A DNA stretch of 64,000 nt, taken from NCBI RefSeq assembly GCF_937616625.2, contig NC_065575.1:29945001-30009000 (forward strand). The letters are read 5' to 3'. The position numbers and the translations under genes were made by a program. Source of the DNA: Mercurialis annua. Taxonomy: Eukaryota; Streptophyta; Magnoliopsida; Malpighiales; Euphorbiaceae. The notes under the pieces are model-generated. The model saw nothing but the letters and a program-made list of their open reading frames with translations, searched no databases and was not told the DNA's origin. Each line of letters opens with the position of its first letter. Within the stretch, counting starts at the first letter, position 1. Positions 1-12,835 of the stretch are shown here, in pieces.

Positions 1-1103
1 TTTCGTAAAGTTTTAAAAGTTTGGCTTAAATCGCTAAAAAGGTGAAACGTTTGGATTTGTTTCTTAATGTTATAAACGTTTGGATTTGTTTCATAACGTT
101 TGTAAATGTTTTGTAAACGTGTGGGTTAAATCTCTAATAAGGGGAAATGTTACGAAACAAAACCAAACGTTTACAAACTTTACGAAACAAATCCAAATGT
201 TTCACGTTTTTAGGGATTTAAGCCAAGGATAAACGTTTGGATTGATTTCGTAACGTTTAAAACGTTTGGATTGGTTTTGTAACATTTGTAAATGTTTGGC
301 TTAAATCACTAAAAAGGTTTCGATTTATTTCCAAACATTTTAAATGTTTGAATTTGTTTCGTTTGGCTTAAATCCTAAAAAGGCGAAACGTCTGTATTTG
401 TTTCGTAATGCTTGTAAATGTCTGGCATAAATCGCTACAAATATGAAACATTTGGATTTGTTTCGTAACGTTTGTAAACGTTTGGCTTAAATTGCTAAAA
501 AGGTTTAAAACATTTGGATTTGTTTCCTAACGGTTTAAACGTTTGGAATTGTTTCGTTTGGCTTAAATCACTAAAAAGGGGAAACATTTGGATTTGTTTC
601 GTAATGTTTGTAAACGTTTGGCTTAAATCGCTAAAAAGGTAAAACGTTTGGTTTTGTTTCGTAAAGTTTGTAAACGTTTGGCTTAAATCTCTAAAAATGG
701 GAAACGTTTAGATTTGTTTTGTAACATTTTAAACGTTTGGATTAATTTCATAACATTTTAAATGTTTGGTTTAAATCGCTAAAAAGGTAAATCGTTTGGA
801 TTTTTCGTAGCGTTTGTAAACGTTTGGCTTAAATCTCTAAAAAGGCGAAACGTGTGGATTTGTTTCGTAACGTTTTAAACTTTTGGATTGGTTTTGTAAA
901 GTTTTAAACTTTTGGCTTAAATCGGTAAAAAAGGGAAACGTTTGGATTTGTTTCGTAACGTTTGTAAACGTTTGGCTTAAATCGCTAAAAAGTGAAAACG
1001 TTTCGTAACATTTGTAAACGTTTGGCTTAAATCGCTAAAAATGGGAAACGTTGGATTTTTTTTGTAACCTTTTAAATATTTGGCTTAAATCGCTAAAAGA
1101 ATG

Positions 1104-4100
1104 AAACGTTTGGATTTGTTTCGTGGCGTTTGTAAACGTTTGGCTTAAATCGTTAAAAAGGTCAAACTGTTGGATTTTTTTTCGTAACGTTCGTAAACGT
1201 TTGGCTTAAATCTCTAACAGGGGAAACGTTTGGTTTTCTTTCATAACGTTTACGAACGTTTGGCATAAATTTCTAAAAAGGTGAAACGTTTGGATTTGTT
1301 TCGTAAGGTTTGTAAACGTTTGGCTTAAATCGCTGAAAAGGTGAAACGCTTGGATTTGTTTCGTAACGTTTGTAAACGTATGGCTTATATCGCTAAAAAA
1401 GTAAAACGTCTGGATTGGTTTCGAAACGTTTCTAAACGTTTGGCTTAAATCGCTAACGTTTGGATTTGTTTCGTAGCATCTTAATTGTTTGGATTGGTTT
1501 TGTAAACGTTTGGCTTCAATCACTAAAAGGTGAGATGTTTGGATTTGTCTCGTACGTTTTAAACATTTGGATAGGTTTCTTAACGTTTTAAACGTTCGTA
1601 TTTGTTTCGTAACGTTTCTAAAAGTTGGGCTTAAATTGCTAAAAAGGTGAAACGTTTGGATTTGTTTCGTAACGTTTGTAAACGTTTGGCTTAAATCTCT
1701 AAAAACGTGAAATGTTTGGATTTGTTTCGTAACGTTTGTAAACGTTTGGCTTAAACAGCTACAAAGGTGAAACGTTTGGTTTTTCTTGTAACGTTTGTAT
1801 ATGTTTGGCTTTAATCGCTAAAAATGTGAAACGATTGGATTTGTTTCTTAACTACGGAAACATTTGGATTTGTTTCGTAATGTTTAAAACGTTTGGATTG
1901 ATTTCGTAACGTTTTAAACTTTTGGCTTAAAATGCTAAAAAGGTGAAACGTTTTGATTTGTTTCGTAACGTTTGTCAACGTTTTGGCTTCAATCGCTAAA
2001 AAGGTGAAACGTTTGGATTTCTTTCGTTACGTTTTTGGTTTCGTAACGTTTGTAAACGTTTGTCTTAAATCGCTAAAAAAGGTGGAACGTTTGATTTGTT
2101 TCGTAATGTTTTAAATGTTTGGATTTGTTTTTTAGCATTTTAAACTTTTGGCTTAAATCGCTAAAAAGAGGAAACGTTTGGATTTGTATTATAATGTTTG
2201 TAAACGTTTGGCTTAAATCGCTAAAAAATTTAAACGTTTGACTTGGTTTCGTAACATTGTAAATGTTTAGATTAGATCGCTAAAAAGGTGAAACGTTTGC
2301 ATTTTTTTCGTAGCGGCTTAAATCGCTAAAAAGGTGAAAGGTTTGGATTTGTTTCGTACCATATTAAACGTTTGCATTGGTTTTGTAACGTTTTAAACTT
2401 TTGGCTTATATCACTAAAAAGGTGAAACGTTTGGCTTTGTTTTGTAACGTTTTAAACGTTTGGATTCGTTTCGTAACGTTTGTAAACGTTTGGCATAAAT
2501 TGCTAAAAAGGGGAAATGTTTGGATTTGTTTCGTAACGTTTGTAAACGTTTGGCTTAAATATCTAAAAAGGTGAAATGTTTGGATTTGTTTCGTAACGTT
2601 TATAAACATTTGGCATCAATCGCTGAAAAGGTGAAATGTTTGGATTTGTTTCGTAACGTTCGTAAACGTGTGGCTTAAATCGCTAAAAAGGGGAAACCTT
2701 TGGATTTGTTTCGTTCCGTATTAAACGTTTGGATTGGTTTTGTAACGTTTTAAACTTTTGGCTTATATCACTAAAAAGGTGAAACGTTTGGCTTTGTTTT
2801 GTAATGTTTTAAATGTTTGGATTCGTTTCGTAACCTTTGTAAATGTTTGGTATAAATTGCCAAAAAGAAGAAACGTTTGGATTTTTTCGTAACGTTTGTA
2901 AACATTTGGCTTAAATATCTAAAAAGGTGAAATGTTTAGATTTGTTTCGTAACGTTTATAAACATTTGGCATCAATCGCTGAAAAGGTGAAATGTTTGGA
3001 TTTGTTTCGTAACGTTCGTAAACGTTTGGCTTAAATCGCTAAAAAGGGGAAACCTTTGGATTTGTTTCTTAATGTTTGTAAACGTTTGGCTTAAATCGCC
3101 AAAAAGGCAAAACGTTTGGATTTGTTTCGTGGCGTTTGTAAACGTTTGGCTTAAATCGTTAAAAAGGTCAAACTGTTGGATTTTTTTTCGTAACGTTCGT
3201 AAACGTTTGGCTTAAATCTCTAACAGGGGAAACGTTTGGTTTTCTTTCATAACGTTTACGAACGTTTGGCATAAATTTCTAAAAAGGTGAAACGTTTGGA
3301 TTTGTTTCGTAAGGTTTGTAAACGTTTGGCTTAAATCGCTGAAAAGGTGAAACGCTTGGATTTGTTTCGTAACGTTTGTAAACGTATGGCTTATATCGCT
3401 AAAAAAGTAAAACGTCTGGATTGGTTTCGAAACGTTTCTAAACGTTTGGCTTAAATCGCTAACGTTTGGATTTGTTTCGTAACATCTTAATTGTTTGGAT
3501 TGGTTTTGTAAACGTTTGGCTTCAATCACTAAAAGGTGAGATGTTTGGATTTGTCTCGTACGTTTTAAACATTTGGATAGGTTTCTTAACGTTTTAAACG
3601 TTCGTATTTGTTTCGTAACGTTTCTAAAAGTTGGGCTTAAATTGCTAAAAAGGTGAAACGTTTGGATTTGTTTCGTAACGTTTGTAAACGTTTGGCTTAA
3701 ATCTCTAAAAATGTGAAATGTTTGGATTTGTTTCGTAACGTTTGTAAACGTTTGGCTTAAACAGCTACAAAGGTGAAACGTTTGGTTTTTCTTGTAACGT
3801 TTGTATATGTTTGGCTTTAATCGCTAAAAATGTGAAACGATTGGATTTGTTTCTTAACTACGGAAACATTTGGATTTGTTTCGTAATGTTTAAAACGTTT
3901 GGATTGATTTCGTAACGTTTTAAACTTTTGGCTTAAAATGCTAAAAAGGTGAAACGTTTTGATTTGTTTCGTAACGTTTGTCAACGTTTTGGCTTCAATC
4001 GCTAAAAAGGTGAAACGTTTGGATTTCTTTCGTTACGTTTTTGGTTTCGTAACGTTTGTAAACGTTTGTCTTAAATCGCTAAAAAAGGTGGAACGTTTGA

Positions 4101-7100
4101 TTTGTTTCGTAATGTTTTAAATGTTTGGATTTGTTTTTTAGCATTTTAAACTTTTGGCTTAAATCGCTAAAAAGAGGAAACGTTTGGATTTGTATTATAA
4201 TGTTTGTAAACGTTTGGCTTAAATCGCTAAAAATTTTAAACGTTTGACTTGGTTTCGTAACGTTGTAAATGTTTAGATTAGATCGCTAAAAAGGTGAAAC
4301 GTTTGCATTTTTTTCGTAGCGGCTTAAATCGCTAAAAAGGTGAAAGGTTTGGATTTGTTTCGTACCATATTAAACGTTTGCATTGGTTTTGTAACGTTTT
4401 AAACTTTTGGCTTATATCACTAAAAAGGTGAAACGTTTGGCTTTGTTTTGTAACGTTTTAAACGTTTGGATTCGTTTCGTAACGTTTGTAAACGTTTGGC
4501 ATAAATTGCTAAAAAGGGGAAATGTTTGGATTTGTTTCGTAACGTTTGTAAACGTTTGGCTTAAATATCTAAAAAGGTGAAATGTTTGGATTTGTTTCGT
4601 AACGTTTATAAACATTTGGCATCAATCGCTGAAAAGGTGAAATGTTTGGATTTGTTTCGTAACGTTCGTAAACGTGTGGCTTAAATCGCTAAAAAGGGGA
4701 AACCTTTGGATTTGTTTCGTTCCGTATTAAACGTTTGGATTGGTTTTGTAACGTTTTAAGCTTTTGGCTTATATCACTAAAAAGGTGAAACGTTTGGCTT
4801 TGTTTTGTAATGTTTTAAATGTTTGGATTCGTTTCGTAACCTTTGTAAATGTTTGGTATAAATTGCCAAAAAGAAGAAACGTTTGGATTTTTTCGTAACG
4901 TTTGTAAACATTTGGCTTAAATATCTAAAAAGGTGAAATGTTTGGATTTGTTTCGTAACGTTTATAAACATTTGGCATCAATCGCTGAAAAGGTGAAATG
5001 TTTGGATTTGTTTCGTAACGTTCGTAAACGTTTGGCTTAAATCGCTAAAAAGGGGAAACCTTTGGATTTGTTTCTTAATGTTTGTAAACGTTTGGCTTAA
5101 ATCGCCAAAAAGGCAAAACGTTTGGATTTGTTTCGTGGCGTTTGTAAACGTTTGGCTTAAATCGTTAAAAAGGTCAAACTGTTGGATTTTTTTTCGTAAC
5201 GTTCGTAAACGTTTGGCTTAAATCTCTAACAGGGGAAACGTTTGGTTTTCTTTCATAACGTTTACGAACGTTTGGCATAAATTTCTAAAAAGGTGAAACG
5301 TTTGGATTTGTTTCGTAAGGTTTGTAAACGTTTGGCTTAAATCGCTGAAAAGGTGAAACGCTTGGATTTGTTTCGTAACGTTTGTAAACGTATGGCTTAT
5401 ATCGCTAAAAAAGTAAAACGTCTGGATTGGTTTCGAAACGTTTCTAAACGTTTGGCTTAAATCGCTAACGTTTGGATTTGTTTCGTAACATCTTAATTGT
5501 TTGGATTGGTTTTGTAAACGTTTGGCTTCAATCACTAAAAGGTGAGATGTTTGGATTTGTCTCGTACGTTTTAAACATTTGGATAGGTTTCTTAACGTTT
5601 TAAACGTTCGTATTTGTTTCGTAACGTTTCTAAAAGTTGGGCTTAAATTGCTAAAAAGGTGAAACGTTTGGATTTGTTTCGTAACGTTTGTAAACGTTTG
5701 GCTTAAATCTCTAAAAATGTGAAATGTTTGGATTTGTTTCGTAACGTTTGTAAACGTTTGGCTTAAACAGCTACAAAGGTGAAACGTTTGGTTTTTCTTG
5801 TAACGTTTGTATATGTTTGGCTTTAATCGCTAAAAATGTGAAACGATTGGATTTGTTTCTTAACTACGGAAACATTTGGATTTGTTTCGTAATGTTTAAA
5901 ACGTTTGGATTGATTTCGTAACGTTTTAAACTTTTGGCTTAAAATGCTAAAAAGGTGAAACGTTTTGATTTGTTTCGTAACGTTTGTCAACGTTTTGGCT
6001 TCAATCGCTAAAAAGGTGAAACGTTTGGATTTCTTTCGTTACGTTTTTGGTTTCGTAACGTTTGTAAACGTTTGTCTTAAATCGCTAAAAAAGGTGGAAC
6101 GTTTGATTTGTTTCGTAATGTTTTAAATGTTTGGATTTGTTTTTTAGCATTTTAAACTTTTGGCTTAAATCGCTAAAAAGAGGAAACGTTTGGATTTGTA
6201 TTATAATGTTTGTAAACGTTTGGCTTAAATCGCTAAAAATTTTAAACGTTTGACTTGGTTTCGTAACGTTGTAAATGTTTAGATTAGATCGCTAAAAAGG
6301 TGAAACGTTTGCATTTTTTTCGTAGCGGCTTAAATCGCTAAAAAGGTGAAAGGTTTGGATTTGTTTCGTACCATATTAAACGTTTGCATTGGTTTTGTAA
6401 CGTTTTAAACTTTTGGCTTATATCACTAAAAAGGTGAAACGTTTGGCTTTGTTTTGTAACGTTTTAAACGTTTGGATTCGTTTCGTAACGTTTGTAAACG
6501 TTTGGCATAAATTGCTAAAAAGGGGAAATGTTTGGATTTGTTTCGTAACGTTTGTAAACGTTTGGCTTAAATATCTAAAAAGGTGAAATGTTTGGATTTG
6601 TTTCGTAACGTTTATAAACATTTGGCATCAATCGCTGAAAAGGTGAAATGTTTGGATTTGTTTCGTAACGTTCGTAAACGTGTGGCTTAAATCGCTAAAA
6701 AGGGGAAACCTTTGGATTTGTTTCGTTCCGTATTAAACGTTTGGATTGGTTTTGTAACGTTTTAAGCTTTTGGCTTATATCACTAAAAAGGTGAAACGTT
6801 TGGCTTTGTTTTGTAATGTTTTAAATGTTTGGATTCGTTTCGTAACCTTTGTAAATGTTTGGTATAAATTGCCAAAAAGAAGAAACGTTTGGATTTTTTC
6901 GTAACGTTTGTAAACATTTGGCTTAAATATCTAAAAAGGTGAAATGTTTGGATTTGTTTCGTAACGTTTATAAACATTTGGCATCAATCGCTGAAAAGGT
7001 GAAATGTTTGGATTTGTTTCGTAACGTTCGTAAACGTTTGGCTTAAATCGCTAAAAAGGGGAAACCTTTGGATTTGTTTCTTAATGTTTGTAAACGTTTG

Positions 7101-9127
7101 GCTTAAATCGCCAAAAAGGCAAAACGTTTGGATTTGTTTCGTGGCGTTTGTAAACGTTTGGCTTAAATCGTTAAAAAGGTCAAACTGTTGGATTTTTTTT
7201 CGTAACGTTCGTAAACGTTTGGCTTAAATCTCTAACAAGGGAAACGTTTGGTTTTCTTTCATAACGTTTACGAACGTTTGGCATAAATTTCTAAAAAGGT
7301 GAAACGTTTGGATTTGTTTCGTAAGGTTTGTAAACGTTTGGCTTAAATCGCTGAAAAGGTGAAACGCTTGGATTTGTTTCGTAACGTTTGTAAACGTATG
7401 GCTTATATCGCTAAAAAAGTAAAACGTCTGGATTGGTTTCGAAACGTTTCTAAACGTTTGGCTTAAATCGCTAACGTTTGGATTTGTTTCGTAACATCTT
7501 AATTGTTTGGATTGGTTTTGTAAACGTTTGGCTTCAATCACTAAAAGGTGAGATGTTTGGATTTGTCTCGTACGTTTTAAACATTTGGATAGGTTTCTTA
7601 ACGTTTTAAACGTTCGTATTTGTTTCGTAACGTTTCTAAAAGTTGGGCTTAAATTGCTAAAAAGGTGAAACGTTTGGATTTGTTTCGTAACGTTTGTAAA
7701 CGTTTGGCTTAAATCTCTAAAAATGTGAAATGTTTGGATTTGTTTCGTAACGTTTGTAAACGTTTGGCTTAAACAGCTACAAAGGTGAAACGTTTGGTTT
7801 TTCTTGTAACGTTTGTATATGTTTGGCTTTAATCGCTAAAAATGTGAAACGATTGGATTTGTTTCTTAACTACGGAAACATTTGGATTTGTTTCGTAATG
7901 TTTAAAACGTTTGGATTGATTTCGTAACGTTTTAAACTTTTGGCTTAAAATGCTAAAAAGGTGAAACGTTTTGATTTGTTTCGTAACGTTTGTCAACGTT
8001 TTGGCTTCAATCGCTAAAAAGGTGAAACGTTTGGATTTCTTTCGTTACGTTTTTGGTTTCGTAACGTTTGTAAACGTTTGTCTTAAATCGCTAAAAAAGG
8101 TGGAACGTTTGATTTGTTTCGTAATGTTTTAAATGTTTGGATTTGTTTTTTAGCATTTTAAACTTTTGGCTTAAATCGCTAAAAAGAGGAAACGTTTGGA
8201 TTTGTATTATAATGTTTGTAAACGTTTGGCTTAAATCGCTAAAAAATTTAAACGTTTGACTTGGTTTCGTAACGTTGTAAATGTTTAGATTAGATCGCTA
8301 AAAAGGTGAAACGTTTGCATTTTTTTCGTAGCGGCTTAAATCGCTAAAAAGGTGAAAGGTTTGGATTTGTTTCGTACCATATTAAACGTTTGCATTGGTT
8401 TTGTAACGTTTTAAACTTTTGGCTTATATCACTAAAAAGGTGAAACGTTTGGCTTTGTTTTGTAACGTTTTAAACGTTTGGATTCGTTTCGTAACGTTTG
8501 TAAACGTTTGGCATAAATTGCTAAAAAGGGGAAATGTTTGGATTTGTTTCGTAACGTTTGTAAACGTTTGGCTTAAATATCTAAAAAGGTGAAATGTTTG
8601 GATTTGTTTCGTAACGTTTATAAACATTTGGCATCAATCGCTGAAAAGGTGAAATGTTTGGATTTGTTTCGTAACGTTCGTAAACGTGTGGCTTAAATCG
8701 CTAAAAAGGGGAAACCTTTGGATTTGTTTCGTTCCGTACTAAACGTTTGGATTGGTTTTGTAACGTTTTAAACTTTTGGCTTATATCACTAAAAAGGTGA
8801 AACGTTTGGCTTTGTTTTGTAATGTTTTAAATGTTTGGATTCGTTTTGTAACCTTTGTAAATGTTTGGTATAAATTGCCAAAAAGAAGAAACGTTTGGAT
8901 TTTTTCGTAACGTTTGTAAACATTTGGCTTAAATATCTAAAAAGGTGAAATGTTTGGATTTGTTTCGTAACGTTTATAAACATTTGGCATCAATCGCTGA
9001 AAAGGTGAAATGTTTGGATTTGTTTCGTAACGTTCGTAAACGTTTGGCTTAAATCGCTAAAAAGGGGAAACCTTTGGATTTGTTTCTTAATGTTTGTAAA
9101 CGTTTGGCTTAAATCGCCAAAAAGGCA
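1104..9127 (-). repeat. 2006-bp higher-order repeat, four near-identical copies
   Basis: Within the satellite a block of 2006 bp is repeated head to tail at about 1104-3109, 3110-5115, 5116-7121 and 7122-9127, followed by a partial fifth copy to about 9310. Landmarks such as the GTTTCGTGGCG variant near 1120 recur at exactly +2006, +4012, +6018 and +8024. Copies differ at only a few bases that I could see, for example GTAGCATC at 1472 against GTAACATC in the later copies, and AAACGTG near 1706 against AAATGTG. 2006 is not a multiple of 60, so this is a secondary amplification of an already irregular array. The near identity points to a very recent expansion. Confidence 0.93.
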
Positions 9128-9310
9128 AAACGTTTGGATTTGTTTCGTGGCGTTTGTAAACGTTTGGCTTAAATCGTTAAAAAGTTCAAACTGTTGGATT
9201 TTTTTTCGTAACGTTCGTAAACGTTTGGCTTAAATCTCTAACTGGGGAAACGTTTGGTTTTCTTTCATAACGTTTACGAACGTTTGGCATAAATTTCTAA
9301 AAAGGTGAAA

Positions 9311-9640
9311 TTTAAGCCAAACGTTTAATACGGAACGAAACAAATCCAAAGGTTTCCCCTTTTTAGCGATTTAAGCCAAACGTTTACGAACGTTACGAAA
9401 CAAATCCAAACATTTCACCTTTTCAGCGATTGATGCCAAATGTTTATAAACGTTACGAAACAAATCCAAACATTTCACCTTTTTAGATATTTAAGCCAAA
9501 TGTTTACAAACGTTACGAAAAAATCCAAACGTTTCTTCTTTTTGGCAATTTATACCAAACATTTACAAAGGTTACGAAACGAATCCAAACATTTAAAACA
9601 TTACGAAACAAATCCAAATGTTTCACCTTTTTAGCGATTT
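9311..9640 (+). repeat. Inverted partial copy of the 2006-bp repeat (head-to-head junction)
   Basis: At about 9310 the array changes from minus to plus orientation in mid-monomer. The following ~330 bp is the reverse complement of part of the 2006-bp unit: the rare variants TACGGAACG, TCTTCTTTTTGGCAATTTAT and AGCGATTGATGCC appear in inverted order relative to about 8630-8990. This makes a large inverted repeat with the last higher-order copy. Confidence 0.85.
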
Positions 9641-10666
9641 AAGCCAAAAGTTTACAAATGTTACGAAAGTAAACCAAACGTTTTCTCTTTTTAGAGATTT
9701 AAGCCAAACGTTTACAAACGTTACGAAACCAAAATCTTTACAAAACAATTCCAAACGTTTCACCTTTTTTGCGATTTAAGTGAAACGTTTACAAATGCTA
9801 CGAAATAGATCGAAACGTTTCACCTTTTTTAGTGACTTAAGCCAAACATTTAAAACATCACGAAACCAGCCCAAAAGTTAACAAACGTTACGAAACAAAT
9901 CCATACGTTACACATTTTAAGTGATTTAGCGAAATCTTTACAAACGTTACGAAACAAATCCAAACGTTTAAAAAGTTATGAAACAAATCCAAACTTTTAC
10001 AAACGTTACGAAACAAATTTAAACATTTATAACGTTACGAAACAAATCCAAACGTTTCACCTTTTATGCAATTTAAGCCAAATGTTTACAAACGTCACGA
10101 AACAAAACCAAACGTTTCCCCTTTTTAGCAATTTAAGCCAAACGTTTACAAACGTTACGAAACCAATTCAAATGTTTAAAACGTTACTAAAAAAATCCAA
10201 ACATTTGGCTAAATCGCAATTTAAACGTTTGAATTGGTTTCGTAACGTTTGTGAACGTTTGGCTTAAATCGCTAAAAAGGTGAAACGTTTGGTTTAGTTT
10301 CGTAACGTTTGGCAAAAAGGTGAAACATTTGAATTTGTTTGTTTGGATTTGTTTTGTAAGGTTTTAAATGTTTGGCTTAAATAGCTAAAACAGGGAAACG
10401 TTAGGATTTGTTCCGCAACGTTTTAAACGTTTGGATTGATTTCGTAACGTTTGGATTTGTTTCGTAACATTTGTAAACGTTTGTCTTAAATCGCTAAAAA
10501 GATGAAACATTTGGATTTGTTTCGTAAAGTTTTAAACATTTGGCTTAAATCGAAAAAAAAATCGTTTGGCTTAAATCGCTAAAAAGGTGAAAATTTTTAC
10601 CTTTTTGCAATTTAAGAAAACGTTTACAAACGTTATGAAAAAATCCAAACGTTTCCCCTTTTTAGG
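9641..10666. repeat. Satellite with orientation-switch module
   Basis: Plus-oriented units to about 10200, minus-oriented to about 10605, then plus again up to the retroelement. The minus-oriented stretch carries a recognisable variant series (GTTTAGTTTCG, then a TTTGTTTGTTTGG triplet, then GTTCCGCAACG) that recurs at about 37690-38135, 46445-46815 and 53506-54010, and partly at 43795-44240. Confidence 0.85.
10662..10666. repeat. Left target-site duplication of LARD-A (TTAGG)
   Basis: The five bases before the LARD-A LTR are TTAGG and the five after its 3' LTR (36571-36575) are TTTGG, a 4/5 match. The joined flanks read as a normal satellite unit (CTTTTTAGG followed by GATATAGACC), so the insertion site was inside the satellite. 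Confidence 0.7.
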
Positions 10667-12835
10667 TGTAATACCCCGTACGTTTGACGTTGCCGATGTG
10701 AGCAACGCAATTTAAATTAGTAGTCAGAGCGACTAGAAAAGGGAGTTAGCGAAGGAATTAAGTAATTAAGGACGAGGATATGTCGATATTGAAATTTAAA
10801 GAAGGAATTTCAATATTTATAATGCCTAAAATAATTAAACGGGACAAAGGAAAAGCTGGAATTAAAAATAAGATTAAGTCCCCGAGAAATTAAAAAATGG
10901 AATTTTATTGCCTGAAAAATATTAAATAAATATATTATTGACGGGAATCAATAGTTAAGAAAATAATATTGATAATTTGGATATCAATATTCATTAATGA
11001 AAAATAAGGAAATAAAAATGACGGAAATCGTCGTTTTCGCTCAAATTGGAAAATTGAGCGTTTTAGCAAAAACATTTGACAAAATCGATTAGCGGAGTTT
11101 AAATAATAAGTTGGCGAAAGAGTATTATTTATTTGGACATAAAGAATACAAAAATTTGTCGAGATTAAACGATTAATTGATTTTTGGGCTAAATTGAGCA
11201 AAAAAAAAAGTTTAGAAATTTAAGTGTAAGGTGGTGGCAACTTCAAGGACCAAAGGAGACATTTTTCCAATATTATATATATCACCTCCTTATGATTTAA
11301 CATCAGCAAAACCCTCATTTCAGCTAGCCAAATTCGTTTTTCCCCATCTCCATTGAAGAACATTAACAAATTTTCAAATTACCATAACTTCTTCGTTTTT
11401 GATCCGAATCGAGTGATTCTTCCGGCCACGGAATGAGGAAAGGATCCTATACTGGATTATGGATTCAATTTGAGGTAAAAATCTCATTTTATAGTTAGGG
11501 TTTCATAGTAATTAGTTTCGGTTTTGATGATTATAAGGGTGATATGAATGTTTGATCATTGTAGTAAAATTGTGAGCTTACATGGTGGATTTTAATGGTG
11601 ATTCTTGGAGCTAGAACCATTCGGATTTGATTATCAATCAAGGTAAGGATTAATTTCTGAAAATTTATTAATTGTGATGGATAAATTGGATAAGTTTTAT
11701 GGTTTAGGAGTTGGCAATTTCATGAGTTGATGATGTTTGATAGCTTAAAAGTTGGTGTTGTTATGAATGAAACATTGGATAGGAAATTGACTAATGTATT
11801 TGGCCATGATAAATGTTAGGTGTATAAGAGTTCAAATGATAATTACATGCTCTGATTAAGAGTAATTAGGGCTGAATTGGAGTTGAATTTGATTGAGTAT
11901 GTTGAATGAAAACTTGGATGGAAAATAATGGTAGTATTCGGCCTAGGTATGAAAACCATGTTCAAATGAGTTTGAAAATATTTTAATCATGGATTTAAAG
12001 TGTCTATTGGTGTGTATGGGGGTCTGGCTTGTGTTGATATGAAATCATGATATCGACTAAGGTTTTAGTCTCGACGCAAACTAGTTTGACGTTTTCCACA
12101 AAATTGTTGTGCAAAACAGCCTTAGTGCGAGGGTCATATCTTGAGTTGTGTAACTCCAAATTGAGCTCAGTTTGTTGGTAAAGAAACTTTCAGATGTTGT
12201 ATATAATTCTTTAAATTTAAGGTGTTTCTAATTCTGTCTCTAAGATGTTCATTTAGAGAAGAACATTTTGTTGTGTAGTCAGCCCTGCAGTTTTAAAACA
12301 GCCCCAAGGAAATAATTTATGGGCTAGTTTCTGACACCGTCGAGTGCTAATCTTAGTTCGAGACCTAAATAAAAGTTGTAGGCGACATTCTAAACTTTAA
12401 GAATGTAATTTTTTTTAGGGGTCGGACTATTTTAAGTAAACGATTTCGATAGCCGAAGTTGGCTAGAAATCTAGTTTTGGATAAATTTATTATTGCTAGA
12501 TTTTCATTAATTCGAGCTATTATCGACTTTGCGTAGGCCTAGAGAGGCGACTACTAACGGGAACCGGAACGTATAGAACACGACATTGCTATGCTGTTAT
12601 TGCAGCGTGGGGATAGCAAGTAGTGAGTATACTTTTCTCTCGCGTATTATTATGCTATAATTACATTATTAAATATTTTATTTATAAGTATAAAAAAATA
12701 CATCGCATTAAATAATAATTGTTGTGATTTGCAATTGTATAAACTAAATGGTTATTCTACCGTGAGATACACGGAATATGACTTATTATATAGGTATATA
12801 TACATATATTTATATATAGATATGTATATATACAC
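10667..12835 (+). mobile_element. LARD-A 5' LTR, left part
   Basis: Aligns with 33324-35490 of the 3' LTR with scattered substitutions and small indels. It ends in a TA-rich run (12790-12833), after which the sequence departs from the 3' LTR copy. Compared with the 3' LTR about 680 bp (35490-36165) are missing here, including the stem-loop block, so a deletion accompanied or followed the E1 insertion. A candidate TATA (TATTATATATATC at 11271) and a candidate splice donor GAG/GTAAAA at 11475 are present. Confidence 0.88.

Larger units (their letters stand above)
1..10666. repeat. Left satellite array, ~60-bp monomer of two 30-bp halves
   Basis: Tandem satellite with no gene. The unit is about 60 bp and consists of two 30-bp halves that each start at the perfect 8-bp palindrome AAACGTTT. 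Read in the sense used right of 36571, one half contains AAACGTTTACAAACGTTACG and the other TCACCTTTTTAGCGATTTAA. From 1 to about 9310 the units run on the minus strand; orientation then flips at about 9310, 10205 and 10600. Shorter 29-30 bp half units (AAACGTTTTAAAC types) are interspersed, so the register drifts. Many units carry AAATGTTT or AAACATTT in place of AAACGTTT, as expected for CpG deamination. The family is not one I can name. Confidence 0.95.

Noticed and set aside
1..1103. Extension of the 2006-bp repeat to the window start
   Set aside because: Upstream of about 1104 the monomer variants no longer match the sequence 2006 bp further on.
1206..1523. Open frames of 60-113 codons throughout the satellite, with a 20-residue periodic peptide (FTNVTKQIQTFHLF type)
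   Set aside because: The 60-bp unit is a multiple of three and its consensus happens to be open in one frame; frames break whenever 29-30 bp half units or indels occur. No codon-use or start-site signal; not a gene.
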